The translations under genes and the position numbers were made by a program. Source: Amycolatopsis thailandensis (GTDB lineage: Bacteria > Actinomycetota > Actinomycetes > Mycobacteriales > Pseudonocardiaceae). From it: 46,357 nucleotides of DNA. Positions within the stretch are counted from its first letter, which is position 1. The number at the start of each line of letters is the position of its first letter. Where the stretch lies: assembly GCF_002234405.1 (NCBI RefSeq), contig NZ_NMQT01000140.1, positions 1 through 46,357 of the forward strand. The letters are read 5' to 3'. Shown one piece after another: positions 38,673 to 45,822 of this stretch. The notes under the pieces were generated by a model. It was not told where the DNA came from and searched no databases. It saw only the letters and a list, made by a program, of their open reading frames with translations.

Positions 38673-39487
38673 GCACGGCCCCCGCTGTCCGGCTGGGTCC
38701 GCGTTCGGCGACGGTGCTCGGCCTCGCGTCGCTCGCGGGACTGATGATGTTCATCTGGCCGCTCCTGGTCCGCGTCGAACCGCAGTCGATGCAGCACGGG
38801 CCGGACGCGCCGTTCGTGTTCATCGGGATCCTGCCGATCCTGATCGTCATCGTGCTGGCCGAGATGTCCGAAGGGGGCATGGATTCCAAGGCCCTCGCGA
38901 TGCTCGGCGTCCTCTCGGCGGTCAACGCCGCGATGCGCCCGCTCGGCGCGGGGACCGCGGGCATCGAGACCGTGTTCTTCCTGCTGGTGCTGGCCGGGCG
39001 GGTACTCGGGCCCGGATTCGGTTTCGTGCTGGGCTGTACGTCGCTGTTCGCTTCGGCGCTGCTGACCGCCGGCGTGGGGCCGTGGCTGCCGTTCCAGATG
39101 ATGTGCTCGGCGTGGATCGGGATGGGCGCGGGACTCCTGCCGCGCCGTGTCACCGGCAAGGCCGAGATCGCGATGCTGGTGGGCTACGGGATCTTCGTCG
39201 CGTACGTGTTCGGGTTCCTGATGAACCTGTGGTTCTGGCCGTTCATCACCGACGCCGAAGTGCCGTACCACGACGGGCACATCTCCTACGTTCCCGGCGC
39301 TCCGCTGCTGGAGAACCTGCACCGGTTCGCCGTCTTCACGCTGCTCACGTCGACGGCGGGATGGGACACCGGGCGCGCGATCACCAACGCGGTGGCGATC
39401 CTGGTACTGGGGCCCGCCGTGCTCGCGACGTTGCGCCGCGCTTCACGGAAGGCCTCCTACGGCGTGATCCCCTCGTTCACCGACTGA
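38669..39487 (+). CDS. ECF transporter substrate-binding S component (probably cobalamin)
   Basis: This 272-aa protein has about six membrane helices and conserved S-component stretches: LGVLSAVNAAMRPLGAG, AGRVLGPGFGFVLGC and ASALLTAGVGPWLPFQMM. Family features and riboswitch control point to cobalamin or a precursor as substrate, like CbrT of lactobacilli, but the sequence alone does not prove specificity. The GTG at 38669 overlaps the ATPase stop. Its 3' end overlaps the convergent gene at 39477 by 11 bases. It closes the six-gene operon. Confidence 0.9.
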   Translation: MSTAPAVRLGPRSATVLGLASLAGLMMFIWPLLVRVEPQSMQHGPDAPFVFIGILPILIVIVLAEMSEGGMDSKALAMLGVLSAVNAAMRPLGAGTAGIETVFFLLVLAGRVLGPGFGFVLGCTSLFASALLTAGVGPWLPFQMMCSAWIGMGAGLLPRRVTGKAEIAMLVGYGIFVAYVFGFLMNLWFWPFITDAEVPYHDGHISYVPGAPLLENLHRFAVFTLLTSTAGWDTGRAITNAVAILVLGPAVLATLRRASRKASYGVIPSFTD

Positions 39488-39839
39488 GCGCTGTCTTCCG
39501 GCGAAGCACGTGGTAGGCGACGGCGAACGCCACGCCCACGGCGACGATGATCGCGGCGAACACGGGATGCATGTCCTTGGACAGGCTCTGCGCGCGTTCG
39601 GGACCGATCGCCCAGAGCGCCAAGGGCGTGGCGTAGGCCGCGGTGAGGGCGATCGCGCCCCAGCGGAGCGCTCTGAGCCGGGCGTCGCGCAGGGTGCCGA
39701 TCAGCACCAGGGCGACCGGGACGACGGCGAGCATCGCGAACTGGCCGAGGACCATGATCGGGACGGCCCAGGCCGAGATGATGACGGAGCGCGGGGCGCG
39801 GCGGACGGTGGTTGCGCGGTCGAGAATCCGGGTCGACAT
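39477..39839 (-). CDS. Small membrane protein of unknown function
   Basis: This 120-aa protein has three predicted membrane helices (about 20-45, 55-75, 93-113) and a short basic N-terminus. I do not recognise a family. AGGAGG lies before the ATG at 39839. It follows the secreted SRPBCC-like gene by 29 bp in the same direction, so the two are probably one operon under the divergent TetR regulator. Confidence 0.8.
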   Translation of the reverse strand: MSTRILDRATTVRRAPRSVIISAWAVPIMVLGQFAMLAVVPVALVLIGTLRDARLRALRWGAIALTAAYATPLALWAIGPERAQSLSKDMHPVFAAIIVAVGVAFAVAYHVLRRKTALSR

Positions 39840-39868
39840 CGGATTTCCTCCTGGGGTTTCGGATTCGG

Positions 39869-40483
39869 TCAGCAGTGGGCTTCGGCGGTGGTCTTGAGGT
39901 CCTTCAGCCAGGCTTCGAGGCCCATGCCGAGGAACCTCGTCGAGGTCGGTACCTCCGCCTCGACCTGGGCGCCGGACCAGTTCTCCTCGGTGCGGACGAG
40001 GACGCCGCCCTTGACCTCGGTGAAGTTCCAGACGTGGACGCCGTTGTCGATGCGGAGGCCGTCGCCGATCGCGGGCCCGCTCCAGCGGACGCACTGGCCG
40101 CGCTGGATCTGATGGACCGTCGAGGTGATCGACAGCGTGGTGGCGGGGGTCGTGGCCGTGGCGGGCACCGGGGTGGTCCAGCGGAACCGCGAGTTCTTCC
40201 GGAGCGGGCCCCTATCGAGGCGCTCGTTGGTCAGCACCGGCTTCTGCCAGGACGGCCAGCGCTCGACGTCGGTCTGCAAGCGCCAGATCTCGCTCAGGGG
40301 CGCGTTGATCAGGGTCTCGGTCCGGTAGTGGATCGGGGCTTTCGTGTCGATGGTCTTGCCTTGGCAGGACAGCGGCGCGCTCGCGGTGGCGGCTTGTGCG
40401 GGCGTCACGGCACCGCCCAGCAGGCCGAGGGCCAGCGGGAGGGCGAGCACGGCGGTGCGTCGGCGGGGCTTGGTGTTCGTCAT
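39869..40483 (-). CDS. Secreted SRPBCC-fold protein
   Basis: This 204-aa protein has a signal peptide (about 1-32, AQAA) and then a START/Bet v1-like SRPBCC domain: INAPLSEIWRLQTDVERWPSWQ near the start, then beta strands and a long C-terminal helix (STRFLGMGLEAWLKDLKTTAEAH). SRPBCC proteins bind hydrophobic ligands; secretion is less common. Two cysteines (in LSCQG and the terminal HC) may pair. It is divergent from a TetR regulator that probably controls it. Confidence 0.88.
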   Translation of the reverse strand: MTNTKPRRRTAVLALPLALGLLGGAVTPAQAATASAPLSCQGKTIDTKAPIHYRTETLINAPLSEIWRLQTDVERWPSWQKPVLTNERLDRGPLRKNSRFRWTTPVPATATTPATTLSITSTVHQIQRGQCVRWSGPAIGDGLRIDNGVHVWNFTEVKGGVLVRTEENWSGAQVEAEVPTSTRFLGMGLEAWLKDLKTTAEAHC

Positions 40484-40516
40484 CGTCCTACTCCTTGGCT
40501 AGCGCTTATTGCGATA

Positions 40517-40531
40517 GTTAGAAGTTATAAC
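40517..40531. promoter_or_regulatory. Imperfect palindrome GTTAGAAGTTATAAC (TetR operator candidate)
   Basis: The 15-bp palindrome has one mismatched pair and lies in the 114-bp gap between the SRPBCC gene and the divergent TetR gene. A partly similar GATAGCCTCTAAC occurs at about 40562-40574. Confidence 0.4.
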
Positions 40532-40597
40532 GCCGCTGGGGTGAGTGTCAATAGGAAAAGTGATAGCCTCTAACTCCCGGGCTGGGAGGAGTGGGCG

Positions 40598-41263
40598 ATG
40601 GATGCGGACGGGAAGACCTCGCGTGAGCGCTACCGGGCTCAGGTGTGCGCGGAGATCAAGCGGTACGCGTGGGAGCAGCTGGCCACGACGGGCGTGTCCG
40701 CGTTGTCCCTCAACGCGATCGCCAAGCACGTGGGCATGAGCGGCCCCGCGCTGTACCGGTACTTCCCCAGCCGTGACGACCTGATCACGGACCTCATCCG
40801 GGACGCCTACCGGAGCCTCGCCGACGTCGTGCAAGCCGCCGGGCCGGGTGGCGTTTTCGCGGTCGCCCACGCCATCAGGGACTGGGCGCTGGCGGATCCG
40901 CAGCGCTACTTGTTCGTCTACGGCACGCCGATCCCCGGCTACCGCGCGCCGGACGACACCACGCGGATCTCGAACGAGATCATGACCGTGCTTTTGGAGG
41001 TCCACGCCGCTTTTTCGGACGACGGACCGGCCACGCCGTTCGAGGCGCATCTCGACGAACACCGCGAGTGGGCGGGCGGGCTGCCGGTGTCGGCCGCGGT
41101 GCTGCGCCGGGCCGTGACGTTCTGGACGCGGCTCCACGGCGTGCTGTCCCTCGAACTGGCCGGGCACTTCGCCGGTATGGGGTTCGATCCCACCTTGCTG
41201 TTCGAGGCCGAACTGGACGCCCTGCTGACCGGGGGTGCGCGTCGGTCGGTCGCAAGTCCGTGA
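40598..41263 (+). CDS. TetR/AcrR-family regulator with WHG-type C-terminal domain
   Basis: This 221-aa protein has a TetR helix-turn-helix (about 20-65) with LSLNAIAKHVGMSGPALYRYFPSRDDL and a C-terminal helical domain whose FWTRLHGVLSLELAGHF segment carries the WHG-like signature. GGAGG precedes the ATG. The last residues (ASP) and the stop codon are encoded inside a 22-bp arm of an intergenic palindrome (41252-41273), so the repeat seems to have supplied the stop. It is divergent from the SRPBCC operon. Confidence 0.92.
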   Translation: MDADGKTSRERYRAQVCAEIKRYAWEQLATTGVSALSLNAIAKHVGMSGPALYRYFPSRDDLITDLIRDAYRSLADVVQAAGPGGVFAVAHAIRDWALADPQRYLFVYGTPIPGYRAPDDTTRISNEIMTVLLEVHAAFSDDGPATPFEAHLDEHREWAGGLPVSAAVLRRAVTFWTRLHGVLSLELAGHFAGMGFDPTLLFEAELDALLTGGARRSVASP

Positions 41264-41489
41264 AGGCCTCCTTTCCCACTCTGAAGGTCAGGGTCTCGGG
41301 CAAGGTCGCCTCTCCGCTGGTCGGGGAGGTTGTGAAAGCCACTTTCGCAACGTTGAAGGTTGCGAAAGTGGCTTTCGCGTCACGACCGCCTCGACCCAGT
41401 GGTCCCGGCGGCATCGAGCGTCGCGAAAGCCACTTTCGGGACACTGGGCGTCACTCTGAAGGTAGGGAAGGAGGCCTTCACGGACTTGC
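41252..41489. repeat. Nested inverted repeats (outer 22-bp, inner 18-bp arms)
   Basis: The outer arms 41252-41273 and 41468-41489 are perfect reverse complements (22 bp) of the GTCCGTGAAGGCCTCCTT family. Inside, GAAAGCCACTTTCGCAAC (41334-41351) pairs perfectly with 41359-41376 across GTTGAAG, and a third partial copy is at 41422-41438. Together they form a cruciform-prone block of about 240 bp with no gene. Confidence 0.85.
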
Positions 41490-41621
41490 GCGGCGAGGGC
41501 GGTGGACCACTTCGGCCACTGGTATTACTCCACAAAGGACAGTTTCCGCTGAGTGGGGCATAGTGTTGTACTTTCCCGCTGTACGAAGGTTTTCCGGTGA
41601 TCGTTGTGCTAGCTTCCGGGA

Positions 41622-42251
41622 ATGCGCGGAGGATCCAGAGTCCCCTTCAGTCGTACGCTCGCGGTGATCGCGTCGGTGCTCCTGGCCTCGCTGATCGGCC
41701 CCGGCCCCGGCGCCGTCGCGAACGCGGCCCCGTCGCGGCATGTCTGCGAATGCGCCACCCCGTCGATAGACCGGTTGCAGCAATGGCTCGCGTCCGGTGA
41801 GGGCACCACGGTCCCGGCGACCGGCAGCCTGCTCGTCCGCGAACGCGGCGGGTACGCGGCGAAGGTGGCCTTCCTCAAAGCGGAGTGGCACGTGGTCGTC
41901 GTCTGGCTGGGGAACAAGTTCGAGGCGCAGGCCGATCTCTCGAAGTCCGCCGGTTTCTGGATGACCTACAGCGCGACCGACGACCTCTATGTCCAGCTTC
42001 GCCCGGCCTCGCACTGGAGCGGCGGCGACAAATGGCTGACCAAGGTGCCGTCGACGGGCGGGAAAATGGTCAAGAAGTTCTTCAGCTTCGCTCCCGACGC
42101 GTGGACGACGCTGCCTGAGCTGGGCAAGCCCGACTACTCCTTCGCCTCGGCGCTGACCGAGGCGCGAGGCTTGGTGTTCGTCGGCAAGACGCCCAACAAA
42201 ATCGACTTCCGCGGCCTCGCGATCGATCGCTATCAGCCGCCCTGTCTCTGA
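41622..42251 (+). CDS. Secreted protein of unknown function
   Basis: This 209-aa protein has a long signal peptide (about 1-36, VANAA). The mature part has tryptophan- and lysine-rich strands (HVVVVWLGNKF, HWSGGDKWLTKV) and cysteines near both ends (HVCECAT, PPCL). I do not recognise the family. The ATG at 41622 has only a weak GGGA upstream. It stands alone between the repeat block and the small repeat protein gene. Confidence 0.78.
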   Translation: MRGGSRVPFSRTLAVIASVLLASLIGPGPGAVANAAPSRHVCECATPSIDRLQQWLASGEGTTVPATGSLLVRERGGYAAKVAFLKAEWHVVVVWLGNKFEAQADLSKSAGFWMTYSATDDLYVQLRPASHWSGGDKWLTKVPSTGGKMVKKFFSFAPDAWTTLPELGKPDYSFASALTEARGLVFVGKTPNKIDFRGLAIDRYQPPCL

Positions 42252-42366
42252 GCACTTCTCGGTAGTTCACCTGTCCGGAGTGACCGCGATTGCGCACCGT
42301 GCCCGATTTGTCCTGTACGGTGAACTTTCAGCCGCCTCCGCACGACCGATCCGAGGAGTACCCCTG

Positions 42367-42696
42367 ATGAGCCTGTTCGACTCGCTGAAGGAAAAGGCCG
42401 CCGAGCTGCTGGGTGGTGCGGGCGACAAGGTCAGCGAACTGACCGGGGTCGACCTTTCCGGCGCCGCCGACCAGGTCACCCAGTCCGCCGGCGACGTGGC
42501 CGAGACCGGACAGGGGCTCGCCGAGAACGCCACCGCCGCGGGACAGGGCGCCGTCGACTCGGCCACCGCCGCGGGGCAAGGCGCAGTCGACTCGGCCACC
42601 GCGGCCGGCCAGGGTGCCGTCGACTCCGCCGGTGCCTTCGGCGACGCCGCCACCGGACTGGCCGGCGGTGTGATCGACCCGAACGCCCGGGGCTGA
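42367..42696 (+). CDS. Small Ala/Gly/Asp-rich protein with three 11-residue repeats
   Basis: This 109-aa protein begins MSLFDSLKEKAAELLGGAGDKV, an amphipathic helix like those of stress or antitoxin-like small proteins. Three exact-length tandem repeats of ATAAGQGAVDS follow, encoded by three 33-bp repeats at 42529-42561, 42562-42594 and 42595-42627. GAGGAG lies before the ATG at 42367. It has no signal peptide. The repeats suit a long amphipathic helix or coiled coil; the function is unknown. Confidence 0.82.
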   Translation: MSLFDSLKEKAAELLGGAGDKVSELTGVDLSGAADQVTQSAGDVAETGQGLAENATAAGQGAVDSATAAGQGAVDSATAAGQGAVDSAGAFGDAATGLAGGVIDPNARG

Positions 42697-42704
42697 CCGC
42701 CCCC

Positions 42705-42740
42705 GGAATCCCCCGGTATCCGCGGATGCCGGGGGATTCC
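42705..42740. terminator. Strong hairpin after the small repeat protein gene
   Basis: 17-bp arms starting GGAATCCCCCGG and ending CCGGGGGATTCC have one G-U pair and a tiny loop. It begins nine bases after the stop codon. No long T-run follows. Confidence 0.75.
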
Positions 42741-42991
42741 GTCATTTCGGGTGAAGGTGATCAGTGACACTGTCCGGGCCGGAGGGCCTGGACGCCGGCC
42801 GGTCGAGCGCGACGCCATCCCGGCCCGCGTGCCGGGCGTCGGAGCAGATCAGCCCGGGTACTCCGGCGGGACGACCTCCGGATTTCGGCATGACGATCTT
42901 CCTTTTTCCTTGCCCCGCAAGGGGATTCTCGTCGGACAGGGGAAGAGGGAAACGGTTGTGGTAACCCGGTCGCCGCCGGGAATCTCGGTCC
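42741..42991 (+). other. Long leader of the cation exchanger gene
   Basis: About 250 bp without a supported gene. It contains a CCCC-GCAA-GGGG hairpin with a GNRA tetraloop (about 42914-42925) preceded by a T-run, and GGGAAGAGGGAAA downstream that could pair with it in part. A structured leader is possible but I cannot match it to a known riboswitch class. Confidence 0.4.
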
Positions 42992-44224
42992 GTGATCGTC
43001 AAACGACTGAGGCCGATCGGCCTGTGCGCCACGCTCACCCTGCCCGCGCTCGTCCTGCGGTTCTCAGGTGCCGAACCGGGGGCGGTGGTGGGTCTGCTGC
43101 TCTTCGGTCTGGCCGTCGTCGCGGCGTCGTTCCTGCTGGCCTGGGCGGCGGAAGCCGCGCAGGTGGACATCTCCGGCGGCCTCGCGATCGCCGTGCTGGC
43201 CGTCATCGCGGTGCTCCCCGAGTACGCGGTGGACCTGTACTTCGCCTACACGGCGGGTTCGAATCCCGAGTACGTCGCTTACGCCGCGGCGAACATGACC
43301 GGCTCCAACCGGTTGCTGCTCGGCCTCGGCTGGTCGACCGTCGTGCTGATCGGCCTCGCCGTCGCGAAGAAACGCAGTGGCGCCACCGTGCGGGAGCTGG
43401 TCCTCGATTCGCCGTACCGGGTCGAGCTCGGATTCCTCGCGATCGCCTCGATCGTCGCGTTCGTCATCCCCGGGACCGGGCAGATCTCGCTGGTCCTCGG
43501 CTTCGCGCTGCTCGGGTTCTTCGTGTTCTACCTCTGGAAGGTCTCCCGCGCCGAGCCCGGCGAACCCGAGCTGGTCGGCCCCGCCGCCACCCTCGGCGGG
43601 CTGTCCAAGCGGCCTCGCCGGATCCTGGTGACCACGCTGTTCGTCTTCGCCGCCGTGGTGATCCTCGCCAGTGCGGAACCGTTCGCGCACAACCTGATCG
43701 CCGTCGGGACGGAACTCGGCATCGACCGGTTCCTGCTCGTGCAATGGCTCGCGCCGCTGGCGTCGGAAGCGCCGGAGTTCATCGTGGCGATCCTGTTCGC
43801 GCTCCGCGGCAAGGGTGACGCGGCGATCGGCACGCTGCTTTCCAGCAAGGTCAACCAATGGACGCTGCTCGTCGGCAGCCTGCCGATCGCCTACGTCTTC
43901 GGCGGCGGAGGGACCGCGTTGCGGCTGGACGCCCGGCAGATCGAGGAATTCCTCCTCACCGCCACCCAGACCCTGCTCGGCGTGGCCGCCCTGCTCGCGT
44001 TGCGTTTCCCTCGCTGGGCCGCCTGGACCCTGCTCGGCCTGTTCGCGGTGCAGTTCGCGCTGCCCGGCCAGACCGCGCGCTACGTCCTCTGCGGTGTCTA
44101 CGCGGTCATCGCGCTCGCCGCCCTGATCCACAACCGCCGCCACATCCTGCCGACCCTGGCCGCCCCTTTCCGCCGGGCACCCTATGCCTCCGGGAGCAGC
44201 CGCGAGGAGCGGATTTCGGCCTGA
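42992..44224 (+). CDS. Sodium/calcium exchanger-family membrane transporter
   Basis: This 410-aa protein has about eleven membrane helices and the two inverted alpha repeats of the Ca2+:cation antiporter superfamily: alpha-1 AVLPEYAVDLYFAYTAGSNP...AANMTGSNRLLLGLGW and alpha-2 PLASEAPEFIVAILFALRG...LLSSKVNQWTLLVGSLP. The acidic residues in LPEY and SEAPE are the expected ion ligands. A short loop after helix five carries SRAEPGEPE. The GTG start at 42992 has a weak GGGAA upstream. It probably extrudes calcium or another cation. Confidence 0.92.
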   Translation: MIVKRLRPIGLCATLTLPALVLRFSGAEPGAVVGLLLFGLAVVAASFLLAWAAEAAQVDISGGLAIAVLAVIAVLPEYAVDLYFAYTAGSNPEYVAYAAANMTGSNRLLLGLGWSTVVLIGLAVAKKRSGATVRELVLDSPYRVELGFLAIASIVAFVIPGTGQISLVLGFALLGFFVFYLWKVSRAEPGEPELVGPAATLGGLSKRPRRILVTTLFVFAAVVILASAEPFAHNLIAVGTELGIDRFLLVQWLAPLASEAPEFIVAILFALRGKGDAAIGTLLSSKVNQWTLLVGSLPIAYVFGGGGTALRLDARQIEEFLLTATQTLLGVAALLALRFPRWAAWTLLGLFAVQFALPGQTARYVLCGVYAVIALAALIHNRRHILPTLAAPFRRAPYASGSSREERISA

Positions 44225-44265
44225 GGACAGAGGTTTTCGCGAGTTTCCGCGCTTAGCGTCCAGGG

Positions 44266-45822
44266 ATGACCAAACGAAGGAAAATACTCGCCGCGGGTAT
44301 CGCGATCGCGCTCCTGGCGAGCGCCGGGCAACCGGTCGCGGCTTCCCCGGCACAGCGGATCGACTGGCACGACTGCCGGTCCGGGCCGGACGACGAGACG
44401 GGGGAACGGCTCGCGGCGGCCGGGGCGAGCTGTGGTGAGGTCACCGTTCCGCTGGACCACGCCGATCCGGGCGGCCGCACCCTTTCGGTGGCCGTCGCCC
44501 GCCGTGCCGCGACCGACCCCGCGCGCCGTCTGGGCACCCTGATGGTCAACACCGGCGGTCCCGGCCCGTCCCGCGACGGCGTGGCCTTGCTGGCACAAGG
44601 TCTGCCACCGGAAGTCCCGTCCGGGGCGCCGTCGCTCGCCGCGCGGTACGACCTGGTCGGGATCGATCCGCGGTTCTTCGGGCTCAGCGCGCCGCTGGAA
44701 TGCGGCTGGCCCACCGGGCGGTACCTGCACAGCGCCCAGCTGGCGAGTCCGGACCGCGTCTCCTTCGGACGCGGTGTGGCGGTCGCGCGGGATCTCGCGG
44801 CGCGGTGCGCGGACCGGGGCGACCTCCTCGCGCACGCGTCCACCCGCGACATCGCGCGTGATCTGGACGTCGTGCGAGCCGCCCTCGGGGAATCGAAGAT
44901 CTCCTACCTGGGCTGGTCTTTCGGCAGCCACCTCGGCGCGGTCTACCGAGGGCTCTTTCCCCAGCGCGTCGAGCGGATGGTGCTCGACAGCGCCGCCGCT
45001 CCCGGAGCCGCCGGTCCCGCCCTCACCCGGGAGACCGCTCCGGCGGACGCCGCGGCCCTACGCGACTGGGCGAAGTGGGCGGCCCGCCGGGACGGGCGCT
45101 ATCACCTCGGCGCCACCGCCGGCGAGGTACTGGCCACGGTCGGCCGGATCGCCCGCGCCGCCTCCCGCGAACCGTTGCGCGTCGGCGGTCACCGGATCGA
45201 CGCCGCGATGATCCCCGGACTGCTGCTCACCGTCGACGACAGCGACGCTTTCTACGCGGAGTTCAGCGCCCAGGTCGCCGTACTGCGCGACGCCTCCCGC
45301 GGCCTCGCCGTCACACCGACACCCACGCAGGAGTGGAAGCTCTCCCTGTACACCGACCCGGACGTCGAGCCGTCGTTCGGGTTCAGCGCCACGGTCGCGA
45401 ACCAGTGCGCGGACCGTGCCGCGTCCCGCGATCCCGAAAGCTACTACCGGGACATCCAGGCACACCTGGCCGCCGAGCCGCTGTTCGGCCCGCTGGCGCG
45501 GCACATCACGCCCTGCGCGTTCTGGCCCGTCTCGCCCACCGAAGCGCCCGTCCCGATCGGCGACGACCGCCCCGCGCTGCTCGTGGGCGCCTCGGGGGAC
45601 CCGGTCACGCCGTATGCCGGGCAGCTGGCCCTGCGCCGAGCCTTGAGCGGAGCACGCATGGTCACGCTGGACGGCGCCTTCCGGCACGGCGTCTACCTCT
45701 TCGACCGGACGCCCTGCGTCACCGAAACGGTCGAGTCGTATTTGCTCGGCGGAGCCCTGCCCCGGACCGACGTGACCTGTGCCCGTCACCGCTCGCCAGG
45801 CCGGACCACACCCGCTTCGTAG
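44266..45822 (+). CDS. Secreted S33-family peptidase (tripeptidyl aminopeptidase-like)
   Basis: This 518-aa alpha/beta hydrolase has a signal peptide (about 1-26, PVAAS). The triad is Ser218 (GWSFGS), Asp445 (GASGDPVTP) and His474 (FRHGVY). The oxyanion region TGGPGPS is typical of S33 aminopeptidases. The conserved DPRGxGxS is altered to DPRFFGLS. A C-terminal TAP-like domain (about 405-500) follows. Secreted homologues of Streptomyces remove tripeptides from exported proteins. Its last 37 bases overlap the convergent response-regulator gene. Confidence 0.93.
   Translation: MTKRRKILAAGIAIALLASAGQPVAASPAQRIDWHDCRSGPDDETGERLAAAGASCGEVTVPLDHADPGGRTLSVAVARRAATDPARRLGTLMVNTGGPGPSRDGVALLAQGLPPEVPSGAPSLAARYDLVGIDPRFFGLSAPLECGWPTGRYLHSAQLASPDRVSFGRGVAVARDLAARCADRGDLLAHASTRDIARDLDVVRAALGESKISYLGWSFGSHLGAVYRGLFPQRVERMVLDSAAAPGAAGPALTRETAPADAAALRDWAKWAARRDGRYHLGATAGEVLATVGRIARAASREPLRVGGHRIDAAMIPGLLLTVDDSDAFYAEFSAQVAVLRDASRGLAVTPTPTQEWKLSLYTDPDVEPSFGFSATVANQCADRAASRDPESYYRDIQAHLAAEPLFGPLARHITPCAFWPVSPTEAPVPIGDDRPALLVGASGDPVTPYAGQLALRRALSGARMVTLDGAFRHGVYLFDRTPCVTETVESYLLGGALPRTDVTCARHRSPGRTTPAS

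Noticed and set aside
42836..42861. SigB-type promoter GCGT-N16-GGGTAC before the exchanger gene
   Set aside because: The -35 part (GNNT) has little information in such GC-rich DNA and the distance to the start is 130 bp; mentioned only as a weak possibility.
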